Assembly (NCBI GenBank): GCA_028288775.1
Contig: JAQGHP010000358.1
Coordinates: 1 to 8,496, forward strand
Length of the DNA: 8,496 bases
From: Phycisphaerales bacterium
GTDB taxonomy: Bacteria; Planctomycetota; Phycisphaerae; Tepidisphaerales; Tepidisphaeraceae
Reading direction: 5' to 3'
This document shows, one piece after another, positions 1 through 6,065 of the stretch. The stretch's first letter is position 1, and each line of letters opens with the position of its first letter. Under the pieces are notes generated by a model. It was not told the origin of the DNA. It saw only the letters and a program-made list of their open reading frames with translations, and ran no database searches. The position numbers and the translations under genes were made by a program.

Positions 1-1581
1 AATGCCGACCCGATCGTCGCCACCGGTTTTTATCGCCTGGGCATTTGGGACGACGAGCCAAACGACCGCCTGCAGGCCCGATACGACAACCTCGACGACA
101 TCGTCACCACCACCGGTCAGGTCTTCCTCGGCCTGACCGTCGACTGCGCCCGCTGCCACAACCACAAGATCGACCCGATCCCGCAGGCCGACTATTACCG
201 GCTGCTGGCGTTTTTCCAGAACATCAACCCGTTTAACAATGGCGGCCCGGGCGACGAAGTGCCGATCCTGCCCGCCGCCGGCAGAGAGGCGTTTGAGCTT
301 CGACAAAAGGAGCGGAAAGATCGCCAGCGGCAGGCCTACGACGCGGCCAAGGAGATGGAGAAGGACTTCCGCCAGCTCATCTCCGGCGAGCCGGGGCGCG
401 TGAAAGTTTCCGACGCCGCGCTTCCCGATCTCATCCGGAAGGAAGGGAAGCGCGTGCTCGGCGCGGAGCGCTACGCGCACTATGAGAAGCTCCGGCGTGA
501 AGTCGATTCCCTGGGTTGGGACGCCGGCAAGACCGACATGGCGCTGTGCGTCACGGAGCGGGGCGCACAATCGCCCGACACATTTATCTGTCTCCGCGGC
601 AACGCCAACGTGCCGGGGGATAAGGTCGTTCCCGGGTTTCTGCAGGTGCTGGGCGGGGGGGACGCCGTGATTCCCGAGCCGCCCAAGGGCGCGAAGACCA
701 CGGGCCGGCGGACGGTTCTTGCGAATTGGGTCGCATCGACGCAGAACCCGCTGTTCGCGCGGGTGATGGCCAATCGGATTTTCCAGTATCACTTCGGCCG
801 GGGCATCGTCCGGTCGCCCAACAACTTCGGCACGCAGGGCGACAAGCCCTCGCACCCGGAATTGCTGGATTGGTTGGCATCGCAGTTGGTGGAAGGGGGC
901 TGGCGCATGAAATCGATGCACCGGCTCATCATGACGAGCAATGCCTACCGCATGTCTACCCGGGGCGACCCGTCGGCGCTCGCCGCTGATCCGCAGAATG
1001 ATTTGTTCTGGCGTTTCGACATGCGCCGGCTCACCGCCGAGGAGATCCGCGACTCGATCCTCGCACTCGATGGAACGCTGAATCTGAAGATGTACGGCCC
1101 CAGCGTCTTTCCGCACATCCCACGGGAAGTGATGGCGGGCCAGTCGATACCGGGCAGGGGGTGGGATGAAGGTACCGCCGACGAAGCGGTCCGGCGGAGC
1201 GTATACGTTCACGTAAAACGATCGCTTCAGGTGCCGATCCTGCAAAGCTTCGACACCGCCGAGACCGACCGCTCGTGTCCCGTGCGTTTCGTGACAGTGC
1301 AGCCCACGCAGGCGCTGGGCATGCTCAACGGCTCCTTCATTCACGGCGAAGCCCGCAAGCTCTCGGCAAGGTTGAAGAAAGAAGCCGGCGACGACCGCGC
1401 CAAGCAGGTCGCCCTCGCCTGGCGCCTGGCAACCAGCCGCGAGGCAACCAAGCAGGAAGTGGACCGTTCGATGACGCTGATTGATTCCCTCGAAAACCAG
1501 GACGGCGCGACGCCCGATCAGTCGATGGATTATTTCTGCCTGATGGTGATGAACCTGAACGAGTTCGTCTATCTCGATTGA
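1..1581 (+). CDS. DUF1549/DUF1553 (PSCyt2-PSD1) planctomycete protein, 5' truncated by window edge
   Basis: Frame 1 is open from the first base to the TGA at 1579-1581, giving 526 visible residues; the true start lies upstream. Residues 39-72 match the DUF1549 signature, with a CARCH motif (49-53) followed by HKIDP and DYYRLLAFF. CxxCH is the c-type haem attachment pattern. From about residue 235 to the end it reads as DUF1553: LANW, NPLFARVMANR, FGRGIV, HPELLDWLA, GGW, SNAYRMS, the RRLTAEEIRDS block, and a late TQALGMLNG. The part between the domains has the family-typical RGNANVPG...VPGFLQVLGG stretch. Family members are usually exported and often also carry an N-terminal PSCyt1 haem domain, which would lie outside the window. 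The biochemical function is not established; a role linked to extracellular polysaccharide breakdown has been suggested from co-occurrence with sulfatases. No frameshift is seen. The gene converges on the STN-repeat gene. Confidence 0.93.
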   Translation, partial: NADPIVATGFYRLGIWDDEPNDRLQARYDNLDDIVTTTGQVFLGLTVDCARCHNHKIDPIPQADYYRLLAFFQNINPFNNGGPGDEVPILPAAGREAFELRQKERKDRQRQAYDAAKEMEKDFRQLISGEPGRVKVSDAALPDLIRKEGKRVLGAERYAHYEKLRREVDSLGWDAGKTDMALCVTERGAQSPDTFICLRGNANVPGDKVVPGFLQVLGGGDAVIPEPPKGAKTTGRRTVLANWVASTQNPLFARVMANRIFQYHFGRGIVRSPNNFGTQGDKPSHPELLDWLASQLVEGGWRMKSMHRLIMTSNAYRMSTRGDPSALAADPQNDLFWRFDMRRLTAEEIRDSILALDGTLNLKMYGPSVFPHIPREVMAGQSIPGRGWDEGTADEAVRRSVYVHVKRSLQVPILQSFDTAETDRSCPVRFVTVQPTQALGMLNGSFIHGEARKLSARLKKEAGDDRAKQVALAWRLATSREATKQEVDRSMTLIDSLENQDGATPDQSMDYFCLMVMNLNEFVYLD

Positions 1582-1800
1582 ACCGCCAAGGTGCCAAGAC
1601 GCGAATGAAAACGGGGAGAATCGAACGCAGAGACGCAGAGATGCAGAGGGGGGAGGGAGAGGAAATCTTGTTTGGTGCTCGGGGTTCCGGAAGGGGCCTG
1701 TATTCAATCAATTAATTGCTCTGCGTTTTTCCTCTGCGCCTCGGCGTCTCTGCGTTCGATTCTCCCCGTTTTCCTTGGCGTGTTGGCGCCTTGGCGGTTC
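1580..1800. repeat. Long inverted repeat, element A copy 1
   Basis: The arms at 1580-1649 and 1731-1800 are each 70 nt and pair at 63 of 70 positions without gaps, around an 81-nt centre. The inner arms contain GAACGCAGAGACGC and the outer arms ACCGCCAAGG. A diverged copy lies at 5707-5926, with recognisable similarity in the centre as well. The left arm begins inside the stop codon of the DUF1553 gene and the right arm ends 17 nt before the end of the convergent STN-repeat gene, so the element fills nearly the whole gap. No transposase is present. It could be a MITE-like or REP-like element, and its transcript could act as a two-way terminator; both ideas are inference. Confidence 0.9.
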
Positions 1801-1817
1801 ATCTCTTCGCTCTGCAC

Positions 1818-2984
1818 CTATAGATCCTCGGCGGGCTTCGTCGTTGGCTGGGTTTGGGGGACGAATTGTTCGTCCTTCATCATCTGGCGGAGGCGCTTGT
1901 ATTCCTGCTGCTTTTTGTGCTCGGCGTACTCGCGGATGTCGGGAGGCAAATCCTTGTCGCGGAGGAAGAGCACGATTCCGTTATCGAGCTGCAGGGTGCC
2001 GAAGATGGGGCTCGGCTGGGTGGCAGGGGGGATGGACTTGGCATCCGGGTTCTGGTTCCAGAGGTAGACGCCCTCGGGTTTGATGACGTAGTCGAGCCCG
2101 GTGACGCCGCGGATGTCGTCGAGGGCCTGTCGGACGCTCGCGTTGTCGAGGAAGAGGGTGATCTTGCGGAACTCGGGCGGCACGCGCTGCAGGGCGCCCG
2201 GCTCGAGGCTGAACTCCACCCCCGCGGCCTGCGATAAAACGGTCAGCACCTGCGCAAGGTCTTCGCCGTGGAAGCGCCAGGAAAGCGTCTTGCGGAGCTG
2301 CATGACGATTTGGTCTTCCTTGGGCACCACGACGATGTTCGTGCCCCACGGGTACCACGTCGCATCCGTGTCCTTGGCGAGCGATTCTAAAGCCCCGGCG
2401 ATGGTCGCGTTCCGCGGCACGTTCACCGGCTGCTCGGGCTTGATCTTGTCGCCGGGCCGAAACTCCACCGCGAACGCGAGCTTCGGGTCTTCCTTCACCT
2501 TCAGCCCGGCGAGCTTCTGATCCACGGCATCGACGAGTTGGCGGACGGTTACATGATCGGCGCCCAGCCCCATGGGCTCGGAGTCCAGGAGATAGAGGGC
2601 GTAAAGCTCCTGCACGGTCGCCCGCCGACCGAGGCGGGCCAAGGCCGGTTGCGGCTCAAGCTTGACCGACTGCGCGCCCACTTCGAAGGTGAGCCCTAGT
2701 CGCCGGGTCATTTCGGTTAGTGCCTGACGGAGGGTTTGGTTCTGGACGGTCGCCTTGATGTTGGTCTGCTCGCCCCATGGAAGCAGTTCGTACACCCGCT
2801 GATCCACCGTAATCGGCACGGCGGTTTCGTCCGTCACCTTCTTCGCCACCTGCGGGAGCACCCCGTCCACGCGCAATGTCACGACCTTATCGAGCGCCTC
2901 ATTAATCAGCGCCGAGCTGTCCTGGGCGCGGGCACGAGGGACGAGCAAGAGGGCGAGGACAATACCGATGGAAAGTAGCCGCAT
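1818..2984 (-). CDS. Exported protein with STN/secretin-N-like repeats
   Basis: 388 residues. The start at 2984 is chosen because a GGAG box lies 7 nt upstream and the protein then begins with a classic signal peptide, MRLLSIGIVLALLLVPRARA, with probable cleavage after residue 20. A longer reading exists upstream but runs through the repeat at 3025-3234. The mature part has about three related units: residues 26-110, 123-222 and 228-310. Each ends in a pattern of a strand, then N-x-(T/S)-(L/I/V)-x-x-AL, then a helix, then G-(L/V)-x-(F/Y) and a final strand, such as NQTLRQALTEMTRRLGLTF (82-100) and NASVRQALDDIRGVTGLDY (281-299). This is typical of STN (secretin and TonB N-terminus) folds. The tail (311-388) is Pro- and charge-rich. 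There is no secretin or TonB barrel. It follows the sigma and anti-sigma genes on the same strand, so a role in envelope signalling is plausible. The STN assignment is by pattern; the exact function is unknown. Confidence 0.85.
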   Translation of the reverse strand: MRLLSIGIVLALLLVPRARAQDSSALINEALDKVVTLRVDGVLPQVAKKVTDETAVPITVDQRVYELLPWGEQTNIKATVQNQTLRQALTEMTRRLGLTFEVGAQSVKLEPQPALARLGRRATVQELYALYLLDSEPMGLGADHVTVRQLVDAVDQKLAGLKVKEDPKLAFAVEFRPGDKIKPEQPVNVPRNATIAGALESLAKDTDATWYPWGTNIVVVPKEDQIVMQLRKTLSWRFHGEDLAQVLTVLSQAAGVEFSLEPGALQRVPPEFRKITLFLDNASVRQALDDIRGVTGLDYVIKPEGVYLWNQNPDAKSIPPATQPSPIFGTLQLDNGIVLFLRDKDLPPDIREYAEHKKQQEYKRLRQMMKDEQFVPQTQPTTKPAEDL

Positions 2985-3024
2985 GGGAAAGCTCCAGTTA
3001 CCAGCAAAATCACGAGAGAGGATA

Positions 3025-3234
3025 TTACCGCGAAGGGGCGAATGGGCGAAGGAGTAAAGGATTGAACCGCAGAGGCCGCGGAGAACGCAGCGGAAATTCG
3101 GGCAGTGAGTCAGTTTCAAAAGGCGGGTGCCACAGGTCGCGGTACTCCGAGATCCGTGCGTCCGAATCGCCCCAAAAAGCACAGGTCTGCGAGTACGCTG
3201 CGGTTCAATCCTTCTCTTCGCCCCTTCGCGGTAA
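3025..3234. repeat. Inverted repeat, element B
   Basis: The left arm at 3025-3072 pairs with the right arm at 3198-3234. The outer 18 nt (TTACCGCGAAGGGGCGAA) and the inner segment AAGGATTGAACCGCAG match exactly; the left arm has about 11 extra nt between them. The 125-nt centre (3073-3197) shows no gene. The element lies between the end of the anti-sigma gene (3263) and the start of the STN-repeat gene (2984), so it would be part of any joint transcript. Its sequence differs from element A. No second copy is seen in the window. Confidence 0.85.
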
Positions 3235-3262
3235 AGTTCGGCGCACGGTCTTCAACCAAAGA

Positions 3263-3871
3263 TCATTGCATGTCGAAAATCGGTAGTGGGGCGTCTTGTG
3301 CCGGGGTTGCGCCGCTGGCAACGGAGATGCGGGACGGGCGGGAGACGACGTCGTCGCTGTATTGCGCGAGGGCCGAATCGTCCGAGACCGACTTGCCCGG
3401 GCCGATGGCGATCTGAACGTCCGCCGGGCCTTGGGCCTTTTCGAATTGAGGGCCTTCGACGTTGAGGACCGCCAAGGGTTGAGTCGGTTGAACGACGGTC
3501 GGCTCTGTCTTTGCAATCTGGCCGGGCCGGGCCACATACACGCGAACCGCAAGCCCCGCTGCGATGAGGACCGACGCGGCTAGCGCGAGCGGCGCGAATC
3601 GCCGGACGAACGCTGGAAAACGATAGGAGGTCGCCGCCCGCTCATCCGCCAAATCCGCCACCGCGGCCGAGATCGAACTCGCGAGAAGTTCCCATCGCAC
3701 CTCCGGTAGCGGAGCGGCCTTCATCGCTGCGTCGAGCTGACGATATTCCTCGAGCACCGCGCGAGCCCCCGCGTCCTCGGCAAGCCGCCGCTCCAGCGCA
3801 CCGCGCTCGTCCCCGGCGAGCGAGCCGTCGAGGTACTGGCTGATCGAGAATTCGAGGTCGTCGTTGTTCAT
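3263..3871 (-). CDS. Single-pass membrane anti-sigma factor-like protein
   Basis: 202 residues. The N-terminal cytoplasmic part (1-75) is acidic and helical, with the anti-sigma-like pattern ISQYLDGSLAGDERGALERRLAED (split here by eye at residues 10-33) followed by a helix up to about residue 50. One transmembrane segment is clear at about 92-113 (APLALAASVLIAAGLAVRV), preceded by Arg residues 90-91. The remaining 90 residues would be outside the cytoplasmic membrane. The HxxxCxxC zinc motif of ZAS anti-sigma factors is absent. It lies just downstream of the sigma gene on the same strand, the usual position for a cognate anti-sigma. Its ATG at 3871 has no Shine-Dalgarno sequence: the bases upstream belong to the inverted repeat at 3873-3982. 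The assignment rests on domain pattern, topology and context. Confidence 0.82.
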   Translation of the reverse strand: MNNDDLEFSISQYLDGSLAGDERGALERRLAEDAGARAVLEEYRQLDAAMKAAPLPEVRWELLASSISAAVADLADERAATSYRFPAFVRRFAPLALAASVLIAAGLAVRVYVARPGQIAKTEPTVVQPTQPLAVLNVEGPQFEKAQGPADVQIAIGPGKSVSDDSALAQYSDDVVSRPSRISVASGATPAQDAPLPIFDMQ

Positions 3872-3872
3872 G

Positions 3873-3982
3873 GTTGCTGGTTGCCGGTTGTTAGTTGCTG
3901 GTGCAGGAAGAGAAAGTTACAGGCCCCGGTCATTGCCAGTGAAGTCCTCTTCACCAGCAACTAATAACCGGCAACCAGCAAC
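3873..3982. repeat. Inverted repeat, element C, against the anti-sigma start codon
   Basis: Arms at 3873-3903 and 3952-3982 pair over 31 bp with one mismatch (a possible G-U pair in RNA) around a 48-nt centre. The arms are made of near-repeats of GTTGCTGG and GTTGCCGG. On the minus strand the element begins 5 nt after the sigma-factor stop codon (3988-3990) and ends 1 nt before the anti-sigma ATG, so it is essentially the whole 116-nt gap between the two genes. Confidence 0.9.
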
Positions 3983-3987
3983 TTCTC

Positions 3988-4647
3988 CTACAAATGTTCC
4001 TTCATTAATTCCTTCAATTTCTTGCGTCCCTGAAACACGTGCCATTTGACGGCTTCCACGCTGCAGCCCAATGCCTCGGCGACCTGCTTCTGGGGCATTT
4101 CTTCGACCGTGAACATCGTCAGCGCCAAACGCTGCTTCTCGGGAAGCTGGGCCAGAGCCCATTGCAGCTTGCGGCCCATTTCTTCGCTTTCGAGCTTATG
4201 GACCGGGTCGCCGCTCTGGGCCATCCATTCGCTGGACGACCCGCCGGCCTCCTGAGCTTGCCCTGTCGCACTCCCCAGCAAATCGTCCAGCGGCAGTTGC
4301 GATCGGCTCTTGCGGCTGCGGCGATAGTTCAATGACAGATTCGAAACGATCCGCATCAGCCAGCCGCCGAAGGCTTCGGGCTTCTGCAACGTCGCCAGAC
4401 TGCTGAACGCCTTGAGAAACGCGTCTTGCGTTACTTCCATGGCGTCGTGGCTGTTTCCGAGCAACCGGTACGAGACGGCCACCGCCTGCCGTTGATACTT
4501 GCGGATCAGCACGTCAAACGACTGCCGCTTGCCCGCGAGAACCTCGCCGACCAGCGTTCCGTCCGTTGGCCCGCTATCCGGCGCAGCCCCACCCCCCGGC
4601 GGTCCCGTGGCCTCGCCTTCCGAGGACTCGCTGGCATTCGGGTCCAT
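3988..4647 (-). CDS. ECF-type RNA polymerase sigma factor (sigma-70 family)
   Basis: 219 residues from the ATG at 4647; a GTG directly before it at 4650 would add one residue, and neither has a clear Shine-Dalgarno box. Numbering from the GTG, region 2 spans about 45-112: FDVLIRKYQRQAVAVSYRLL, DAMEVTQDAFLKAF and GGWLMRIVSNLSLNYRR. Region 4 spans about 155-215: LPEKQRLALTMFTVEEMPQKQ, then the helix-turn-helix VAEALGCSVEAVKWHVFQGR. Regions 1 and 3 are absent, as usual for ECF factors. It has a Gly/Pro/Ser-rich N-terminal extension of about 32 residues and a loose linker (118-150). It would direct RNA polymerase to a dedicated promoter set, probably held inactive by the membrane protein encoded next. 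It may head the minus-strand series that ends with the STN-repeat gene. Confidence 0.95.
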   Translation of the reverse strand: MDPNASESSEGEATGPPGGGAAPDSGPTDGTLVGEVLAGKRQSFDVLIRKYQRQAVAVSYRLLGNSHDAMEVTQDAFLKAFSSLATLQKPEAFGGWLMRIVSNLSLNYRRSRKSRSQLPLDDLLGSATGQAQEAGGSSSEWMAQSGDPVHKLESEEMGRKLQWALAQLPEKQRLALTMFTVEEMPQKQVAEALGCSVEAVKWHVFQGRKKLKELMKEHL

Positions 4648-4734
4648 CACTTAGACACTAACGATAAACCGGGGTTAGACATTCGAAACGGTTTTGTAAG
4701 CCATCGGCGGTGAAAAATCGCCCGCCGCCGGCCC

Positions 4735-4740
4735 ATTATA
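4735..4740 (-). promoter_or_regulatory. Possible -10 box upstream of the sigma-factor gene
   Basis: Reading the minus strand, 4740 to 4735 is a perfect TATAAT in the 156-nt gap between trpA and the sigma gene. At the correct 17-18 nt distance there is no good TTGACA-like box, so this is only a candidate. It would give a 5' leader of roughly 80 nt. In the same gap GTCTAA, which resembles some ECF-type -10 boxes, occurs twice on the minus strand (4680-4675 and 4656-4651) but without a recognisable GGAAC partner. Confidence 0.3.
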
Positions 4741-4803
4741 AGCGGCAACCTTCGCCCCCGCATACGTTTATGCACGAAACGCCCGAAAGTTTCATCCGAC
4801 GAT

Positions 4804-5649
4804 TTACTTTCTGCTCGAAGTGTCCGGCCGATCAGCCCGGTTCAGCAGCTCGCGAGTGTAATCGCCCAATACCCGGGCGATCGCGGCAGGCCCGTCGTTG
4901 CAATGCGTTTTCATCCGTTTGACGACCGCGCTGCCCACGATCGCCCCGTCCGCAATTCCCGTGAGCTCCGCCACATGCCGCGGCTGCGAGATGCCGAAAC
5001 CAACACACACCGGCCGATCGGTCAGCCCCTTGAGCTCACGCACGTTTTCCGCCAAATCCGGCGGGAGCTGGTCGCGCTCGCCTGTGATGCCCGAGACCGA
5101 AAGGTAATAGACGAACCCGCTGCTCAGACGTGCGATTTCGGCGCGACGATGCGAAGCGGTGGTGGGTGCCACCATCAATATGGTGTCGAGTTCGCCGGTG
5201 CGGATGGTGTCACATATCCGCTGCGCCTCGGGCGGCGGAAGGTCGGGCACGATCAGCCCGTCAAACCCCGCCGACCTCGCCTCCGCCACGAACTTCGCCA
5301 CGCCGAATCGGTACACGATGCTGTAGCTGACCATCGCCACCAGCGGGAGCGAAATCCCCGGCCGCGCCCCGGCGATCGTCGCGAAGATGTCGGTGATCTT
5401 CAGCTTCTTCTCGAGAGCCGCGGTGAACGATTCCTGAATCGTCGGCCCGTCCGCGATCGGGTCAGAGAAGGGAAAGCCGACCTCGATCACGCTCGCCCCG
5501 GCAGACTCCAGCGCCGGCAATACCGCGGCAGTGGTCGCCAGATCGGGGTAGCCCGCGGGAATGAACGGCACGAGGCCGATCTGCCGGCGTTCCTTCAGCT
5601 CATCAAATGTCTGGCGAATCGTTCGTCGCGCCGCGCGGGTTGGGTTCAT
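4804..5649 (-). CDS. trpA: Tryptophan synthase alpha chain
   Basis: 281 residues, slightly longer than the usual 268 or so. It cleaves indole-3-glycerol phosphate to indole and glyceraldehyde 3-phosphate, passing indole to the TrpB subunit, in the cytoplasm. The TIM-barrel signature VIEVGFPFSDPIADGPTIQ carries both catalytic acids: Glu56 and Asp67 correspond to Glu49 and Asp60 of the E. coli enzyme. Also present are PFIPAGYPD (28-36), LIVPDLPPPE (132-141), the flexible-loop motif SGITGERD (186-193) and phosphate-binding VGFGIS (216-221) and AIVGSAVV. The start at 5649 is preferred over an upstream in-frame one at 5715 because an AGGA box lies just ahead and homology begins after it. No trpB, trpF or trpC is in view. 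The neighbours are unrelated by function. Confidence 0.97.
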   Translation of the reverse strand: MNPTRAARRTIRQTFDELKERRQIGLVPFIPAGYPDLATTAAVLPALESAGASVIEVGFPFSDPIADGPTIQESFTAALEKKLKITDIFATIAGARPGISLPLVAMVSYSIVYRFGVAKFVAEARSAGFDGLIVPDLPPPEAQRICDTIRTGELDTILMVAPTTASHRRAEIARLSSGFVYYLSVSGITGERDQLPPDLAENVRELKGLTDRPVCVGFGISQPRHVAELTGIADGAIVGSAVVKRMKTHCNDGPAAIARVLGDYTRELLNRADRPDTSSRK

Positions 5650-5685
5650 GCAGGTTCCTGTCTCGTTCCAAAGCGAATGGCCGCG

Positions 5686-5715
5686 ATGATACGCAAGGAA
5701 TGGCTGGACCGCCAA
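5686..5715 (-). promoter_or_regulatory. Candidate sigma-70 promoter of trpA
   Basis: On the minus strand, TTGGCG (5715-5710, 4 of 6 to TTGACA) and TATCAT (5691-5686, 5 of 6 to TATAAT) are separated by 18 nt, giving a leader of about 30 nt before the trpA ATG at 5649. The -35 box lies inside the outer arm of the inverted repeat at 5707-5926, so the repeat may contribute part of the promoter. This rests on consensus matching only. Confidence 0.35.
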
Positions 5716-5926
5716 GTCGCCACGACGCCAGAGGGAAAAACAGGGGAGAATAGAACGCAGAGACGCAGAGGCGGGAGGGAGCGAGGAAATACTCGTGCGT
5801 GCCGAGGAATCCGGGAGGAGCCGGCATACGAACCAATAATTCTCTGCGTTTTTCCTCTGCGTCTCTGCGTCTCTGCGTTCAATTCTCCCCCGTTCTCCCT
5901 CCTGGCGTCGTGGCGACTTGCCGGTC
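5707..5926. repeat. Long inverted repeat, element A copy 2
   Basis: Arms at 5707-5771 (65 nt) and 5854-5926 (73 nt) pair with 7 mismatches. The right arm has one additional 8-nt unit, a tandem of GTCTCTGC. The centre (5772-5853, 82 nt) aligns loosely with that of the copy at 1580-1800, sharing GAGGAAAT near its left end, AATT near its right end and CTCTGCGTTTTTCCTCTGCG at the junction with the right arm. The element sits between the divergent genes trpA and cpaF. Short translated readings across it (SASLRLCV-like peptides) are artefacts of the repeat. Confidence 0.9.
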
Positions 5927-6032
5927 TCTGGCGAATGATCCGGGGCGGGTGGTCATGCGATCGGCTCGCTATTTGATAATGCGTTGGCGTGTGCCCGCCG
6001 ATGATCGGGGTGTCCGACGGTCTGTATCGCGG

Positions 6033-6065
6033 ATGAACGAATTTTCAGAAATTGATCGCCTATGA
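6033..6065 (+). CDS. Possible 10-residue leader peptide overlapping the cpaF start
   Basis: ATG at 6033 opens the short reading MNEFSEIDRL, whose TGA (6063-6065) overlaps the cpaF ATG (6062-6064) as ATGA, the arrangement typical of translational coupling. There is no strong Shine-Dalgarno sequence ahead of it. It may be chance; it is listed because cpaF itself also lacks a clear ribosome binding site. Confidence 0.15.
   Translation: MNEFSEIDRL

Larger units (their letters stand above)
5650..6061. other. Intergenic region between divergent trpA and cpaF
   Basis: This 412-nt gap holds the trpA ribosome binding site and candidate promoter (5650-5715), the inverted repeat at 5707-5926, and a 135-nt stretch (5927-6061) that must carry the leader of cpaF. 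In that stretch I see no convincing -35/-10 pair; GATAAT near 5973 is a weak -10 candidate. I see no other gene. Confidence 0.6.

Noticed and set aside
1650..1730. Possible transposase remnant in the centre of element A
   Set aside because: At about 81 nt it is too short, and no frame resembles a transposase; the element is non-coding.
1672..2067. Readings with peptides like SASLRSILPVF, also on the other strand at 1337-1711
   Set aside because: These peptides are translations of the element A arms (CTCTGCGTCTCTGCG), not genes; similar ones appear at 5603-5882 and 5799-6065.
2985..3182. Extension of the exported STN-repeat protein by 66 residues to an upstream start
   Set aside because: It would bury the signal peptide, skip the GGAG box at the chosen start and translate the element B repeat.
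5650..5715. Extension of trpA by 22 residues
   Set aside because: The additional residues precede the usual TrpA N-terminus and overlap the likely promoter; the later ATG has the AGGA box.
5841..5880. Tandem CTCTGCGT-like units suggestive of a CRISPR or a minisatellite
   Set aside because: Only a few 8-nt units without spacers; they are part of the element A right arm.
4903..5976. A 357-codon reading on the plus strand opposite trpA
   Set aside because: It is antisense to a well-conserved trpA and continues through the inverted repeat; its residues are Arg-rich and low in pattern, as expected for a GC-rich shadow frame.
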